Below, in pieces: positions 1 to 9,310 of a DNA stretch of 64,000 bases. Position 1 is the first letter of the stretch, and each line of letters begins with the position of its first letter. Source of the stretch: CAINVV01 sp036508555 (GTDB lineage: Bacteria; Bacteroidota; Bacteroidia; Bacteroidales; Prolixibacteraceae); the NCBI GenBank assembly GCA_036508555.1, contig DATCHD010000035.1:1-64000 (forward strand), read 5' to 3'. The translations under genes were made by a program, and so were the position numbers. The notes under the pieces were generated by a model that was not told the DNA's origin, did not search any database, and was given only the letters and a program-made list of their open reading frames with translations.

Positions 1-435
1 AGGGTTAAGATCGTTTTGGCAGAGGCAGGCGGCAAGGGAGTTGAGTCAGGAGAGAGCGCCGCAACCATTCAATTGGGGCGGGTTGGAATTCTTCACGGCT
101 CCAAATCACTGGTAATGCAAAGTGAGGACGGTCAGATCGAAGAGCCCTATTCCATCTCTGCCGGACTCGACTATCCCGGTATCGGACCCATGCATGCCCA
201 TTTGGCCACTACTAAAAGGGCCACTGTTCTGGCAGTCGATGATGACGAGGCGCTAAAAGCAGCTTTCGAACTAACACGTATCGAGGGGATTATCCCGGCA
301 CTTGAATCTGCTCATGCCTTGGGAGCTCTGTCAAAAGTGGCCTTTAAACCCACGGATATAGTGGTACTGAACCTATCGGGAAGGGGCGATAAGGACATGG
401 ATACTTATATAGAAGAGATGAAACCCGGTCCCTGA
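1..435 (+). CDS. trpB: Tryptophan synthase beta chain, C-terminal part (5' end outside window)
   Basis: The frame is open from the first base, so this is the 3' end of a longer gene. TrpB is a PLP enzyme that joins indole and serine to make tryptophan, in a complex with TrpA. The visible part carries the family signature SISAGLDYPGIGP and the ESAHALGA segment near the C-terminus. It heads the run trpB-E-G-D-C-F-A, the usual order in Bacteroidota. The last codons (KPGP and the stop) lie inside a 50-bp palindrome, so the natural C-terminus was probably replaced or extended by a repeat insertion. Any trp promoter or attenuator would lie upstream of the window. Confidence 0.95.
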   Translation, partial: RVKIVLAEAGGKGVESGESAATIQLGRVGILHGSKSLVMQSEDGQIEEPYSISAGLDYPGIGPMHAHLATTKRATVLAVDDDEALKAAFELTRIEGIIPALESAHALGALSKVAFKPTDIVVLNLSGRGDKDMDTYIEEMKPGP

Positions 436-473
436 GCCTGTCGAAGGGCCCTTCGACAGGCTCAGGGACCGGG
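424..473. repeat. 50-bp perfect palindrome overlapping the trpB stop codon
   Basis: Two 25-base arms, 424-448 and 449-473, are exact reverse complements with no spacer. The core CCTTCGACAGGCTCAGG resembles a short dispersed repeat that I recall from many unrelated environmental genomes. It supplies the last trpB codons and the TGA stop. It would form a very stable hairpin in the trpB-trpE mRNA, but no T-run follows, so it is not a classical terminator. It may protect the trpB transcript 3' end or lower trpE expression. Confidence 0.9.
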
Positions 474-554
474 AATGGCGCGTTTGAGAAGGTTAGGGTC
501 GAGGGGCGAAGTAAGAAGGTGAGAAACCGTGAAAATGGGAAAAATTAAAATAAT

Positions 555-1970
555 ATGAATATGGAAGGTAAATATAAATACACGGCATTCAGTAAACGGG
601 TACTTGGTGACATTCATACGCCCGTCAGCATCTACCTGAAAGTAAGGGATGTATACCCTGAGTCAGTACTACTGGAAAGCTCTGACTCCCACGCAAGTGA
701 GAACAGTCTTTCCTTCATTGCCCTGCGTCCCATGGCCAGGGTCTCCATCAACAGCGGAATTTGCACAGCTGCCTTTCCGGACGGTAAAGTGTCTGAAAAA
801 ATCCTCAGCAAGGAATTTACCCTGACTGATGCACTCAACGATTTTATGAACCGGTTTCAGGTGACCGGCGAACAAGCTGATATTTGCGGAGTATTCGGTT
901 ATACCGCATTTGATGCAGTACGATACCTCGAAAATATTCCAGTCATAGAGACCCATCAGGCAGAGAATGATGCGCCCGATCTGCTCTACATCCTCTATAA
1001 ATATATCCTGGTTTTCAACCACTATACCGATGAACTCACCCTTATTGAACTGACCGCAGAAGGGGAGTCTCCTGATCTGAGGCAGCTCGAAACGCTGATT
1101 GCCAACCGCAATTATGCCTCCTATGATTTCCGCCTGAATGGCAAGGAAAGTTCTCCGATTACCGATGAAAAGTATCGTGAGATGGTCCGCAAGGGAATAT
1201 CCCACTGTTTGAGGGGAGATGTTTTCCAGGTGGTGCTTTCGCGGAGGTTTGAGCAGTTATTTATTGGCGATGACTTCAAAGTTTACAGGGCGCTCCGTAG
1301 TGTGAATCCTTCCCCCTACCTCTTTTACTTTGATTTCGGAGGATTCAGAATTTTTGGCTCTTCCCCGGAGACGCATTGTAAAATCACTAATGGAAGGGCC
1401 ACCATCGATCCCATCGCCGGAACAGTTCGCAGGAGCGGTGTCGTGGTGCAGGACAAAGCATTGAGCGACATGCTGCTTCATGACCCGAAAGAGAATGCGG
1501 AACATGTGATGCTGGTTGACTTGGCGCGCAATGATCTTAGTCGGAACTGTCACGATGTCGGCATCGATTTTTACAAGGAGGTTCACTATTTTTCTCACGT
1601 GATCCACCTGGTTTCCCGCGTAAGCGGAACCATTAACCAGAATAGTAATCCCATCAAAACTTTTGCCGACACTTTCCCGGCAGGGACCCTAAGCGGAGCG
1701 CCCAAGGTAAGGGCTATGCAGCTGATTTCGGAGATCGAACCGCACGACCGCGGTGCTTACGGCGGATGTATCGGATTCATCGGATTTAATGGGGCGCTTA
1801 ATCAGGCCATAACGATAAGGACATTTGTCAGCAGGGGAAATACCCTCTTCTACCAGGCCGGTGCAGGCATCGTGGCCAAAAGCAATGATGAGAGTGAACT
1901 TCAGGAAGTTAATAATAAGCTTGGCGCACTGAAAAAGGCGATTGATATCGCAGAAACACTGATAAATTAA
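555..1970 (+). CDS. trpE: Anthranilate synthase component I
   Basis: TrpE converts chorismate and ammonia to anthranilate, the first committed step to tryptophan, in a complex with TrpG. The 471 residues match the family length. Visible motifs are the chorismate-binding segments DPIAGTVRRSG (about 284-294), HVMLVDLARND (about 316-326) and SGAPKVRAM (about 378-386). An N-terminal LLES motif (about residue 38) corresponds to the tryptophan feedback site in this family, so allosteric inhibition is expected. A second ATG lies two codons downstream of the chosen start and cannot be excluded. trpG follows after 5 nt. Confidence 0.96.
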   Translation: MNMEGKYKYTAFSKRVLGDIHTPVSIYLKVRDVYPESVLLESSDSHASENSLSFIALRPMARVSINSGICTAAFPDGKVSEKILSKEFTLTDALNDFMNRFQVTGEQADICGVFGYTAFDAVRYLENIPVIETHQAENDAPDLLYILYKYILVFNHYTDELTLIELTAEGESPDLRQLETLIANRNYASYDFRLNGKESSPITDEKYREMVRKGISHCLRGDVFQVVLSRRFEQLFIGDDFKVYRALRSVNPSPYLFYFDFGGFRIFGSSPETHCKITNGRATIDPIAGTVRRSGVVVQDKALSDMLLHDPKENAEHVMLVDLARNDLSRNCHDVGIDFYKEVHYFSHVIHLVSRVSGTINQNSNPIKTFADTFPAGTLSGAPKVRAMQLISEIEPHDRGAYGGCIGFIGFNGALNQAITIRTFVSRGNTLFYQAGAGIVAKSNDESELQEVNNKLGALKKAIDIAETLIN

Positions 1971-1975
1971 GGGAC

Positions 1976-2551
1976 ATGCAAAGAATATTACTGATCGATA
2001 ATTACGATTCCTTCACCTACAACCTGGTTCATCTGATTAAATCTTTTGGACAGGAGGTTGATGTCAGAAGAAATGACGCGCTCACGGTTGAAGAAGCGGA
2101 TACCTATGATAAGATTCTGCTGAGTCCCGGTCCCGGGATTCCCTCAGAAGCTGGATTGCTGTTAGAAATCGTAAGGCATTGTGCTCCCAAAAAGAGTATT
2201 CTGGGAGTTTGTCTGGGACATCAGGCAATTGCCGAGGTCTTCGGTGCCACGCTGGTGAATTTGAAAGAAGTGCATCATGGTGTAGCGTCTCAGATCAATG
2301 TGACGGCCAATGACAGCCTTTTCAGGGGATTAGGCAATAATTTTGAGGCTGGCCGTTATCACTCCTGGGCAGTGAGTCAGGAGAATTTTCCGGACGAACT
2401 CGAGGTGACGGCAATTGATGATTCCGGGGAGATCATGGCTTTGCGACACAAAAAATATGACGTGAAGGGCGTGCAGTTTCATCCGGAGTCGGTGCTTACA
2501 CCTTTAGGAGCGAAGATCATGGAGAACTGGCTTAATACCACAAACAAATGA
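1976..2551 (+). CDS. trpG: Anthranilate synthase component II, glutamine amidotransferase
   Basis: This is a class I glutamine amidotransferase of 191 residues that supplies ammonia to TrpE. The N-terminus LLIDNYDSFTYNL is typical. The catalytic triad is visible: the nucleophile Cys in GVCLGHQ (about 79) and His-Glu in HPES (about 168-170). The amidotransferase is separate, not fused to TrpD as in enterobacteria. The stop overlaps the trpD start as ATGA (2548-2551), which indicates translational coupling. Confidence 0.96.
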   Translation: MQRILLIDNYDSFTYNLVHLIKSFGQEVDVRRNDALTVEEADTYDKILLSPGPGIPSEAGLLLEIVRHCAPKKSILGVCLGHQAIAEVFGATLVNLKEVHHGVASQINVTANDSLFRGLGNNFEAGRYHSWAVSQENFPDELEVTAIDDSGEIMALRHKKYDVKGVQFHPESVLTPLGAKIMENWLNTTNK

Positions 2552-3543
2552 AGCAGCTATTATACAGATTATTTGAGCACCAGATTCTGGGTCGCGAAGA
2601 AGCCAGACAGATCCTGCAGAACATGGTGTCCGGAAAGTTTACTGAGGCCCAGATCGCCTCACTGATCACCGTTTTTCTGATGAGGAGTATTTCCGTGGAG
2701 GAATTGGCCGGTTTCCGAGATGCCTTGTTAGACATGAGGGTCGTTATTGACCTCAGCGAATTCGATCCCATCGATATCGTCGGCACCGGTGGTGACGGGA
2801 AAAATACCTTCAATATCTCTACTGCATCCTGTTTTGTCGTGGCCGGAGCGGGTTACAAAGTCTCCAAACACGGAAATTATGGCGCGACCTCCATCAGCGG
2901 AGCCTCCAATGTGATGGAATATCACGGCGTGAAATTCACGACAGACAACGATCATCTGAAAAGGTCCATCGCAGAATCGAACATGGCCTATCTTCATGCG
3001 CCGATTTTTAATCCGGCCTTGAAGGCAGTGGCCGGGGTCAGAAAGAGTCTTGGTGTCCGAAATTTCTTCAACATGCTTGGCCCTTTAGTTAACCCGGCAA
3101 TGCCGCGCAATCAGTTACTGGGAGTTTACAACCTTCCACTGTTAAGACTTTACAGTTACTCCTTCCAACAGAGCGGCAACAGGTTCGCGGTGGTGCACAG
3201 CCTGGATGGCTACGACGAAATCTCGCTGACGGATTCCTTCAAGGTAGTTACCGGTCAGCGTGAGCATATTTACAGTCCGGAGGAGCTTGGCCTGGCACGC
3301 AATGCTGAAGCCGACCTCTTCGGCGGAGACACCATAGAAACGGCAGCAGCCATCTTCGATCAGGTGCTGGCAGGTACCGCAACACCGGCACAAAACAACT
3401 GTGTGATCGCCAACTCGGCCTTCGCCATTCAGGTACTTTGTCCGGAAAAAACGATTGCAACCTGTCTGGATGAAGCCCGCGAATCGCTGGTAAGCGGGAA
3501 GGCACTGCAAAAATTCAAACGATTCCTCGAACTCAACTCTTAG
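2548..3543 (+). CDS. trpD: Anthranilate phosphoribosyltransferase
   Basis: TrpD transfers phosphoribose from PRPP to anthranilate. The 331-residue length is normal for a stand-alone TrpD. The PRPP-binding loop GTGGDGKNTFNIST is at about 79-92, and the KHGN segment starts at about 107. The usual KHGNRSVSS sequence is replaced by KHGNYGATS, a modest variation that keeps the spacing. The start overlaps the trpG stop by 4 nt, and trpC begins 4 nt after its stop. Confidence 0.96.
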   Translation: MKQLLYRLFEHQILGREEARQILQNMVSGKFTEAQIASLITVFLMRSISVEELAGFRDALLDMRVVIDLSEFDPIDIVGTGGDGKNTFNISTASCFVVAGAGYKVSKHGNYGATSISGASNVMEYHGVKFTTDNDHLKRSIAESNMAYLHAPIFNPALKAVAGVRKSLGVRNFFNMLGPLVNPAMPRNQLLGVYNLPLLRLYSYSFQQSGNRFAVVHSLDGYDEISLTDSFKVVTGQREHIYSPEELGLARNAEADLFGGDTIETAAAIFDQVLAGTATPAQNNCVIANSAFAIQVLCPEKTIATCLDEARESLVSGKALQKFKRFLELNS

Positions 3544-3547
3544 TGTT

Positions 3548-4348
3548 ATGCAGGATATTTTACAGGAAATAATCATCCGGAAGCGCATGGAGGTGGAACA
3601 ACAAAAGGCAGTTATTCCACTTGCAGCGCTTGAACGTTTGCTACCTGCGGCGCTGGAGAGGCCTGTTTTTTCCATGTGTGCAGCACTTGCTGAATCTTCC
3701 ACAGGCATTATTGCCGAGTTCAAGCGAAAATCCCCTTCCAAGGGTTGGATTTTTCCTGATGCCCGCGTTGAAGAAGTGCTGCCTGCCTATGAAAAGGCCG
3801 GTGCGTCTGCCTGCTCCATTCTTACCGATCATCACTTTTTCGGAGGATCCCTGGAAGATCTCGTCACTGCCAGAAAATTGGTCAGTCTGCCACTTCTGAG
3901 AAAGGAATTCATCATTGACTCTTATCAACTGGTCGAAGCCCGGATCGCCGGAGCCGATGCCATTCTGCTTATCGCTGCCGTGCTGACTCCGGAAAACTGC
4001 CTGAACCTGGCGCAAAAAGCCAGGGAACTGCAGTTAGAGGTCTTGCTGGAAATTCATGCAGAGAAGGAGTTGGAATATCTGAATCCTTTTATCGATATGT
4101 TAGGCATCAATAACAGGAATCTGGGTACTTTTGAAACATCACTCAGTCACTCCTTTAACCTGGCAGAGAAATTATGCGGGTTGCAAAGCAGTGCACTTCT
4201 GGTCTCGGAAAGCGGCATATCCCTGCCTTCTACCGTGAAAGAACTAAGGCAGCATGGGTTTCGCGGATTTTTAATTGGCGAAACCTTTATGAAGGGTGGA
4301 CAACCAGGAAAAACTTTATCAGAATTTATCAACGGAATCAGGTCATGA
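3548..4348 (+). CDS. trpC: Indole-3-glycerol phosphate synthase
   Basis: TrpC closes the indole ring from carboxyphenylamino-deoxyribulose phosphate. The 266-residue TIM barrel has the substrate-binding segment AEFKRKSPSKG near residues 56-66 and a phosphate-binding end segment, GFRGFLIGETFM. It is monofunctional, with trpF encoded separately, unlike the enterobacterial TrpC-TrpF fusion. Its stop overlaps the trpF start as ATGA (4345-4348). Confidence 0.96.
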   Translation: MQDILQEIIIRKRMEVEQQKAVIPLAALERLLPAALERPVFSMCAALAESSTGIIAEFKRKSPSKGWIFPDARVEEVLPAYEKAGASACSILTDHHFFGGSLEDLVTARKLVSLPLLRKEFIIDSYQLVEARIAGADAILLIAAVLTPENCLNLAQKARELQLEVLLEIHAEKELEYLNPFIDMLGINNRNLGTFETSLSHSFNLAEKLCGLQSSALLVSESGISLPSTVKELRQHGFRGFLIGETFMKGGQPGKTLSEFINGIRS

Positions 4349-4986
4349 TCATCAAAGTTTGCGGAATGAGGGACGCTTTGAACATCAAACAGATCGCTGC
4401 CATTGAAGGTGTTGACCTGATTGGGATGATCTTTTATCCTTCCTCTCCACGTTATGTTAATTCGCAAGTTACCGCTGATTCCGTCGCTTCCTTAAAAGAG
4501 ACAGGCAGGGTCGGTGTTTTCGTCAATGAAAGATTAGAAGTAGTGGTACAGAAAAGCACCTTTTATCACCTTGACTATCTACAACTTCATGGTAATGAAA
4601 CTCCTGAATATTTGGCAGCTTTAAAAAAACTGATCGCGGATAACATCCGGTTTATCAAGGCATTTTCCATCCGGTCGGAAAAGGATATTGATCTTACAAT
4701 GGATTATGAAGGACTATGCGACTACTTCCTTTTCGACACGCCAACGAGTAAATACGGGGGCTCTGGGCTGACCTTCGACTGGAATATCCTGCAAAAATAT
4801 GCCGGTGCTACGCCCTTTCTGCTGGGTGGCGGTATTGCACCTGACAGTTTCGATGAACTTGACAAATTTCAACACCTGAGATGGGCAGGGGTGGATCTCA
4901 ACAGCAGATTCGAGACTGCTCCGGGACTTAAAGATGATGCCCTTATTACAGATTTCATCAAAAATATTAAATTATTACACTCATGA
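4345..4986 (+). CDS. trpF: Phosphoribosylanthranilate isomerase
   Basis: TrpF isomerises phosphoribosylanthranilate. I place the start at 4345 because the protein then begins MIIKVCGMRD, with the catalytic Cys in its normal place, and forms the ATGA overlap with trpC. The same frame stays open upstream to 4174, but that stretch is trpC sequence read out of frame. The product has 213 residues, the usual size. The catalytic Asp lies in FLFDTP (about 131), followed by YGGSG. The segment GVDLNSRFE replaces the more common GVDVSSGVE. The stop overlaps trpA by 4 nt. Confidence 0.95.
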   Translation: MIIKVCGMRDALNIKQIAAIEGVDLIGMIFYPSSPRYVNSQVTADSVASLKETGRVGVFVNERLEVVVQKSTFYHLDYLQLHGNETPEYLAALKKLIADNIRFIKAFSIRSEKDIDLTMDYEGLCDYFLFDTPTSKYGGSGLTFDWNILQKYAGATPFLLGGGIAPDSFDELDKFQHLRWAGVDLNSRFETAPGLKDDALITDFIKNIKLLHS

Positions 4987-5756
4987 ACCGTCTGACGCAG
5001 CTATTTCAAAGAAAAAAAAGCAACATTCTGTCTGTCTATTTCACTGCCGGATACCCCCGGCTGGAGGACAATCTGCCTATCCTGACCGCACTGGAAAAAA
5101 ATGGGGTAGATCTGGCTGAAATTGGTATCCCTTTTTCTGACCCGATGGCGGATGGTCCTGTGATTCAACACTCTGCAGGTGAGGCGCTGCGCAATGGCAT
5201 GTCGCTAAGATTGCTTTTTGAACAACTCCGGGAAGTGCGTAAATCTGTTAAGATGCCGTTGATTCTGATGGGTTATCTCAACCCGATCATGCAATATGGT
5301 TTTGCGCGATTCTGCCAATCCTGCACCGAAGTGGGTATCGACGGCATGATCATTCCCGATCTTCCTTTTGCCGATTACCTGGAGAATTACAAAAATATTG
5401 CTGAAGCTCATGATTTGAAAATGATTATGCTGATTACCCCGGAAACGTCAGATGAGCGAATCCGTCTCATCGATCAGCACACAGAAGGTTTTATCTATCT
5501 GGTTTCAAGTGCTTCGACGACCGGGGCTCAGCAGCAATTTGATGAAGTAAAGCAGGCTTATTTTACAAGGGTATCTGCCATGAAACTGCGCAATCCTCTT
5601 TTGGTCGGGTTTGGTATCAGTAACCGGGCGACGCTGGAAGCTGCCACGGCCCATACTAGCGGTGCCATCGTGGGAAGTAAATTTATTCAATTACTGGAAG
5701 AGAAGGCAACACCTGATGAGGCTGTCAGGGCATTATTGAATGCCTTAAAAAACTGA
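4983..5756 (+). CDS. trpA: Tryptophan synthase alpha chain
   Basis: TrpA cleaves indole-glycerol phosphate to indole and glyceraldehyde-3-phosphate, and indole is channelled to TrpB. The 257-residue protein has AEIGIPFSDPMADGP, with Glu46 and Asp57 as the likely catalytic pair, YFTAGYP near residue 19 and the VSSASTTGA loop. It is the last gene of the operon. A convergent minus-strand gene ends 28 nt downstream, and I see no clear terminator hairpin between them. Confidence 0.96.
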   Translation: MNRLTQLFQRKKSNILSVYFTAGYPRLEDNLPILTALEKNGVDLAEIGIPFSDPMADGPVIQHSAGEALRNGMSLRLLFEQLREVRKSVKMPLILMGYLNPIMQYGFARFCQSCTEVGIDGMIIPDLPFADYLENYKNIAEAHDLKMIMLITPETSDERIRLIDQHTEGFIYLVSSASTTGAQQQFDEVKQAYFTRVSAMKLRNPLLVGFGISNRATLEAATAHTSGAIVGSKFIQLLEEKATPDEAVRALLNALKN

Positions 5757-5784
5757 AGATTAGACTCATTATAAATAGCGACTT

Positions 5785-6159
5785 TCAAATAAACTTGATC
5801 AGAAAGAGTGCCAGAATCAGTGTGATAATGGAGACAATCATGATAAATCTGCCAAATTTCCCCACGTTTTCCTCCGAATCCCGGGCAATATATCCTGTAA
5901 TGACTCCGATGACAGCAGCCAGTATAAGGAACGAGGCTGTGATGGTATAGCCGGCCAGCAGGGTAATGGCAACGAGACCAGGCAGACCAATCAGCGCGAT
6001 CACCAAAACGGTCAGGCAGCCCTTTGCCTGAAAAAACTCAAAGAAGAAGGAGAAGAATTTAATCGCAAAATAGGCGATCAGCACGACGAAAAGTAAGGCC
6101 GGGATAAAAAACCAGGGATTATACAGGTCGGTTGTGAGTGCTGATTCGAGTGTGTCCAT
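5785..6159 (-). CDS. Small integral membrane protein of unknown function
   Basis: The 124-residue protein is almost entirely hydrophobic, with about four predicted membrane segments (roughly 15-45, 48-70, 72-92 and 102-124). A short charged loop, ARDSEENVGKFGR, separates the last two. No enzyme motif or metal ligand set is visible. It ends close to trpA on the opposite strand and starts 21 nt from the stop of the SDR gene, so it may be the distal gene of the minus-strand run that begins with the cytochrome. I do not recognise the family. Confidence 0.75.
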   Translation of the reverse strand: MDTLESALTTDLYNPWFFIPALLFVVLIAYFAIKFFSFFFEFFQAKGCLTVLVIALIGLPGLVAITLLAGYTITASFLILAAVIGVITGYIARDSEENVGKFGRFIMIVSIITLILALFLIKFI

Positions 6160-6180
6160 TCATCAAATGTAAATATTTTT

Positions 6181-7617
6181 TTACTTACCGCGGACGATTG
6201 CCTTGATCATACCCTGAAACATCACCAGATGAATCGGCAGAAGTAGCCACCAGTAGAGTCTGCCGCTCAGTCCTTTCGGCATAAAGGTGGCTGTCTGGGT
6301 CAGATAAAGACCATCATCCCTCATGCCGATTTTGAATTCCAGCCATGCTTCACCCGGCACTTTCATTTCGGCAAAGAGAAGTAATCTATTGTTTTCGCGA
6401 TCCACAATCAGTACCCTCCAGAAGTCGAGCGCATCGCCCGGGTTGAGGTCTGTTGCATTGCGACGGCCGCGACGAAGCCCAACACCGCCAACCATTTTGT
6501 CAATTACCCCTCTGATATTCCAGATCCAGTCCGCGAAATACCATCCGGTTTCACCGCCAATGGCGAATATCCGGTTGAGCACCTTATCAGGATCGCCCTC
6601 CAGCTTAAGACTTCTCCTGTCGTGGAGTATTCCATAGGTCGGAACATCAAGGTATCCAAACAGTTGATTCCCCTTAGCCATTGAAACCGCATCGGTCCAG
6701 CTGGAAGCAACTGTGTCGAGGTTAATGCGCTCCAATGCTCTTTTACATGCTTCCCGGTAGGTAAGCGGATGTATACCCAACATTTGCTGCAGTCGGTTGT
6801 CTTTGCAGACCACCTCAACTTTCATGCTGTCGACAAGGTTAACGGCCAGATAGTAAGAGGTGGAGGTTACAAAATAAAGCCAGTAGGAAGACATTCTGGG
6901 GCTAAAAAAGGGAATGACGACGATCCATCTTTTCAATCCGCGTACTTCTGCATATTGCAGGAGCATCTGTTTGTAAGATAGTATTTCGGGTCCACCGATA
7001 TCAAAAATGTCGTCGTAAGTTTGAGGGTTTAGCATGCAGCCGGTAAGGTATTTAAGTACATCCGCCACGCCAAGTGGCTGACAGAGTGTTTTTACCCAGG
7101 CTGGAGCCACAACAACCGGAAGTATCTCCATCAGGTCGCGAATGATCTCGAAGGAAGCGCTTCCGCTGCCAACGATGATGCCTGCCCTCAGTACCGTGAG
7201 GTGTTTGCCAGATTCACGTAGCAGGAGTTCAACATTTTTCCTGGACTGAAGATGCCTTGAAAGCTTTTTGGAGTTGGAAATTCCGCTTAAGAATATGATT
7301 TGCTGACAGTTAGTCTTGCTAATGAAACTGGCGAAATTTCTGGCCGACAATGCCTCTTCCTCCATGAATTGTCCGATAGAAGAGGACATGGAGTGCACCA
7401 GGTAAAACGCCACATCAATATCCAGCGAATGAAGGTGATCCGGAATAGGCTTCAATAGATCGATTTCGTGACCCGAAATTTTGGCAGTTGTCGAATTCGG
7501 TATGACCATGCGCTCCAGACTTCTGACGAAGCAGGTTAAATCGTGCCCGCCTACTGAAAGATTATTCAATAATCTTTTTCCGATGTAGCCGGTACTACCT
7601 GTTAATAATACCTTCAT
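6181..7617 (-). CDS. SDR-type NAD(P)-binding protein with C-terminal DUF2867-like domain
   Basis: The N-terminal half is an atypical short-chain dehydrogenase/epimerase with the nucleotide-binding motif TGSTGYIG at residues 6-13. The C-terminal part (about 330-475), including ADWIWNIRG, the LRRGRR segment, PGDALDFWRV and a hydrophobic tail, matches the SDR-DUF2867 architecture. That family is annotated as oxidoreductase or NmrA-like, and its substrate is not known. Length (478 residues) is normal. The gene lies 12 nt after the cytochrome gene on the same strand and is probably cotranscribed with it. Confidence 0.85.
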   Translation of the reverse strand: MKVLLTGSTGYIGKRLLNNLSVGGHDLTCFVRSLERMVIPNSTTAKISGHEIDLLKPIPDHLHSLDIDVAFYLVHSMSSSIGQFMEEEALSARNFASFISKTNCQQIIFLSGISNSKKLSRHLQSRKNVELLLRESGKHLTVLRAGIIVGSGSASFEIIRDLMEILPVVVAPAWVKTLCQPLGVADVLKYLTGCMLNPQTYDDIFDIGGPEILSYKQMLLQYAEVRGLKRWIVVIPFFSPRMSSYWLYFVTSTSYYLAVNLVDSMKVEVVCKDNRLQQMLGIHPLTYREACKRALERINLDTVASSWTDAVSMAKGNQLFGYLDVPTYGILHDRRSLKLEGDPDKVLNRIFAIGGETGWYFADWIWNIRGVIDKMVGGVGLRRGRRNATDLNPGDALDFWRVLIVDRENNRLLLFAEMKVPGEAWLEFKIGMRDDGLYLTQTATFMPKGLSGRLYWWLLLPIHLVMFQGMIKAIVRGK

Positions 7618-7629
7618 CGATCAGAAGGA

Positions 7630-9129
7630 TTATTCGTAGAGTACTTTATGGCACTCGGAGCAGAAAGAAGTCTTCCAGGCGCCCTTGATTTCTATTGGAT
7701 GAACAAATTCGAGCGCCTTATCCGTTGAACTGGTCGTCACCTTCCCGGTAGGACCCTGATTGACAATAGTATGGCAAAGATCGCAATTGCGCGAAATCGT
7801 TTCACCTTTTTCTGTTTTGTGACGATCAGAGTGGCAACGGAAACAGCCGTCAGATTCCAGGTGGCCAATATGGTTCAGGTAACGGGTCGACTCGGCCCTC
7901 ATATAAGGGAAGGCATTGTTATTATATTCTGTCTGGATTGCGGTGATTGCCTGGGTGATTCTGGGTGATTCTTTGGCATAAATAGCCGGATAGTTGTCCT
8001 TATAAAAACTAGTAACTGTCTGATTGATACCGTTCATAGCAGAATCCATGCTGGTATAGGTAATCTTCAGGGCCTCCATCGCCGCTTTTTTGATGTAAGG
8101 AATATCCTTTGGAATCTTTCCGGCTACCATGGCATTGTTGATGTAGAAGGTCGGAGAATTGTAAAGGTGCGACGGACGGTTGTGACAATCCATGCAGTCC
8201 ATGACCCTGGCTGGAATTGAATCCAGTGTAACCTTGGCAACAGGATTCTCAGTATCCATGAAAGTCTTCACTTCACCGGTTTGCAGATTGGTCATTTTCA
8301 CCCAGGGAATACTCTCCCTATCGGCAGTTGTAGAGACATATTCGATCTTAAAATTCTTATTGATATGCCAGTGAATACCCTCTGTCAAACCCATGGAACT
8401 GTATTCGGGACCGATCTTCATCATCAGTGAGTTGTTCCATTCTGTACTTGCAGAGTCTGTCAGGTAGGAACGGATATTAATCAGCTTCCTGGAATAGAAT
8501 TTTTCGGGCCAATGGCAACGTTCGCAGGTCTCACGGGCTGGTCTCAGGTTATGTAAAGGGGTTCCGATCGGGCGGGCATATTTTTTAAATATTACGGAAT
8601 AGACCTGGTAAAGTCCTGACATTTTTGATTTTATGTACCAGTCGGCACCTTCTCCAACATGACACTCGACACAGGCGACCCTGGCATGAGGAGAATGCTG
8701 GTAGGAGACAAATTCAGGCTCCATCACCTGGTGGCAAAGTTTACCGCAAAACTCGACGGATTCAGTATATTGAAATGCCTTGTAACTTCCCATTGCGGAA
8801 ATCAGCAAAAGAATCACTGTGATAATAGAAATAGTTATGAATCCAGAGCGGAATTTTTTATCGTTTAAATTGAATACGGGCCAGTTTCCGGGTTCCTCCG
8901 GCGTCGTGTCCTTTTTGCGGATCCGAAGAACAATACCCAACGGAATCATCAGCAGACCGATAACAAGAAACATCGGTACGATGATATAGATGTACAATCC
9001 CAGGTAGGTGTTACTCTGTGCGGAAAACATGGAAAAGAGAAAAAGGACAAGAATCACGAGCAAACTGTTGGCTGCGATTACGAACCCGGTAAGGCTCATC
9101 CAGTTGTAAAAATTCCTAGATGGTTTCAT
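7630..9129 (-). CDS. Membrane-anchored multiheme c-type cytochrome, NapC/NirT family
   Basis: The 499-residue protein has three N-terminal hydrophobic segments (about 12-37, 43-70 and 95-117) and a periplasmic part with seven heme-binding motifs. They are CGKLCH at 128, CVECH at 153, CERCH at 202, CMDCH at 312, CFRCH at 429, CDLCH at 449 and CSECH at 490. The first is the CX3CH variant followed by a Met (HQVMEPE), as I recall from NapC/NrfH-type quinol dehydrogenases. It probably takes electrons from menaquinol and passes them to a periplasmic acceptor. No terminal reductase gene lies nearby, so the partner is unknown. Confidence 0.9.
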   Translation of the reverse strand: MKPSRNFYNWMSLTGFVIAANSLLVILVLFLFSMFSAQSNTYLGLYIYIIVPMFLVIGLLMIPLGIVLRIRKKDTTPEEPGNWPVFNLNDKKFRSGFITISIITVILLLISAMGSYKAFQYTESVEFCGKLCHQVMEPEFVSYQHSPHARVACVECHVGEGADWYIKSKMSGLYQVYSVIFKKYARPIGTPLHNLRPARETCERCHWPEKFYSRKLINIRSYLTDSASTEWNNSLMMKIGPEYSSMGLTEGIHWHINKNFKIEYVSTTADRESIPWVKMTNLQTGEVKTFMDTENPVAKVTLDSIPARVMDCMDCHNRPSHLYNSPTFYINNAMVAGKIPKDIPYIKKAAMEALKITYTSMDSAMNGINQTVTSFYKDNYPAIYAKESPRITQAITAIQTEYNNNAFPYMRAESTRYLNHIGHLESDGCFRCHSDRHKTEKGETISRNCDLCHTIVNQGPTGKVTTSSTDKALEFVHPIEIKGAWKTSFCSECHKVLYE

Positions 9130-9132
9130 GTG

Positions 9133-9185
9133 TTTTTGATTTGATATTTCATCAAAAATATAGCTTTTTATCTAAATATATAGAT
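9133..9185. promoter_or_regulatory. Divergent control region with inverted repeats
   Basis: The 181-nt gap between the cytochrome and hemoglobin starts is AT-rich. It contains an 8-bp inverted repeat, TTTTTGAT (9133-9140) and ATCAAAAA (9151-9158), and a second, shorter one, ATCTA (9170-9174) and TAGAT (9181-9185). These could be operators or transcript hairpins. No FNR or NsrR consensus is recognised. Confidence 0.35.
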
Positions 9186-9310
9186 GAGATATCTTAAAAA
9201 GATTCATTCTCAATAACCAATTACAAAGGGTATTATGACAGTATGCTATTCAAAAAATGTGCTTCGTATGAATATTTTTGCGAATTTTGAAAACAAAATA
9301 TTCTCCTTTC

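Noticed and set aside
4174..4344. N-terminal extension of trpF within trpC
   Set aside because: The extension is trpC sequence read in another frame. The conserved TrpF N-terminus starts at 4345 with an ATGA overlap.
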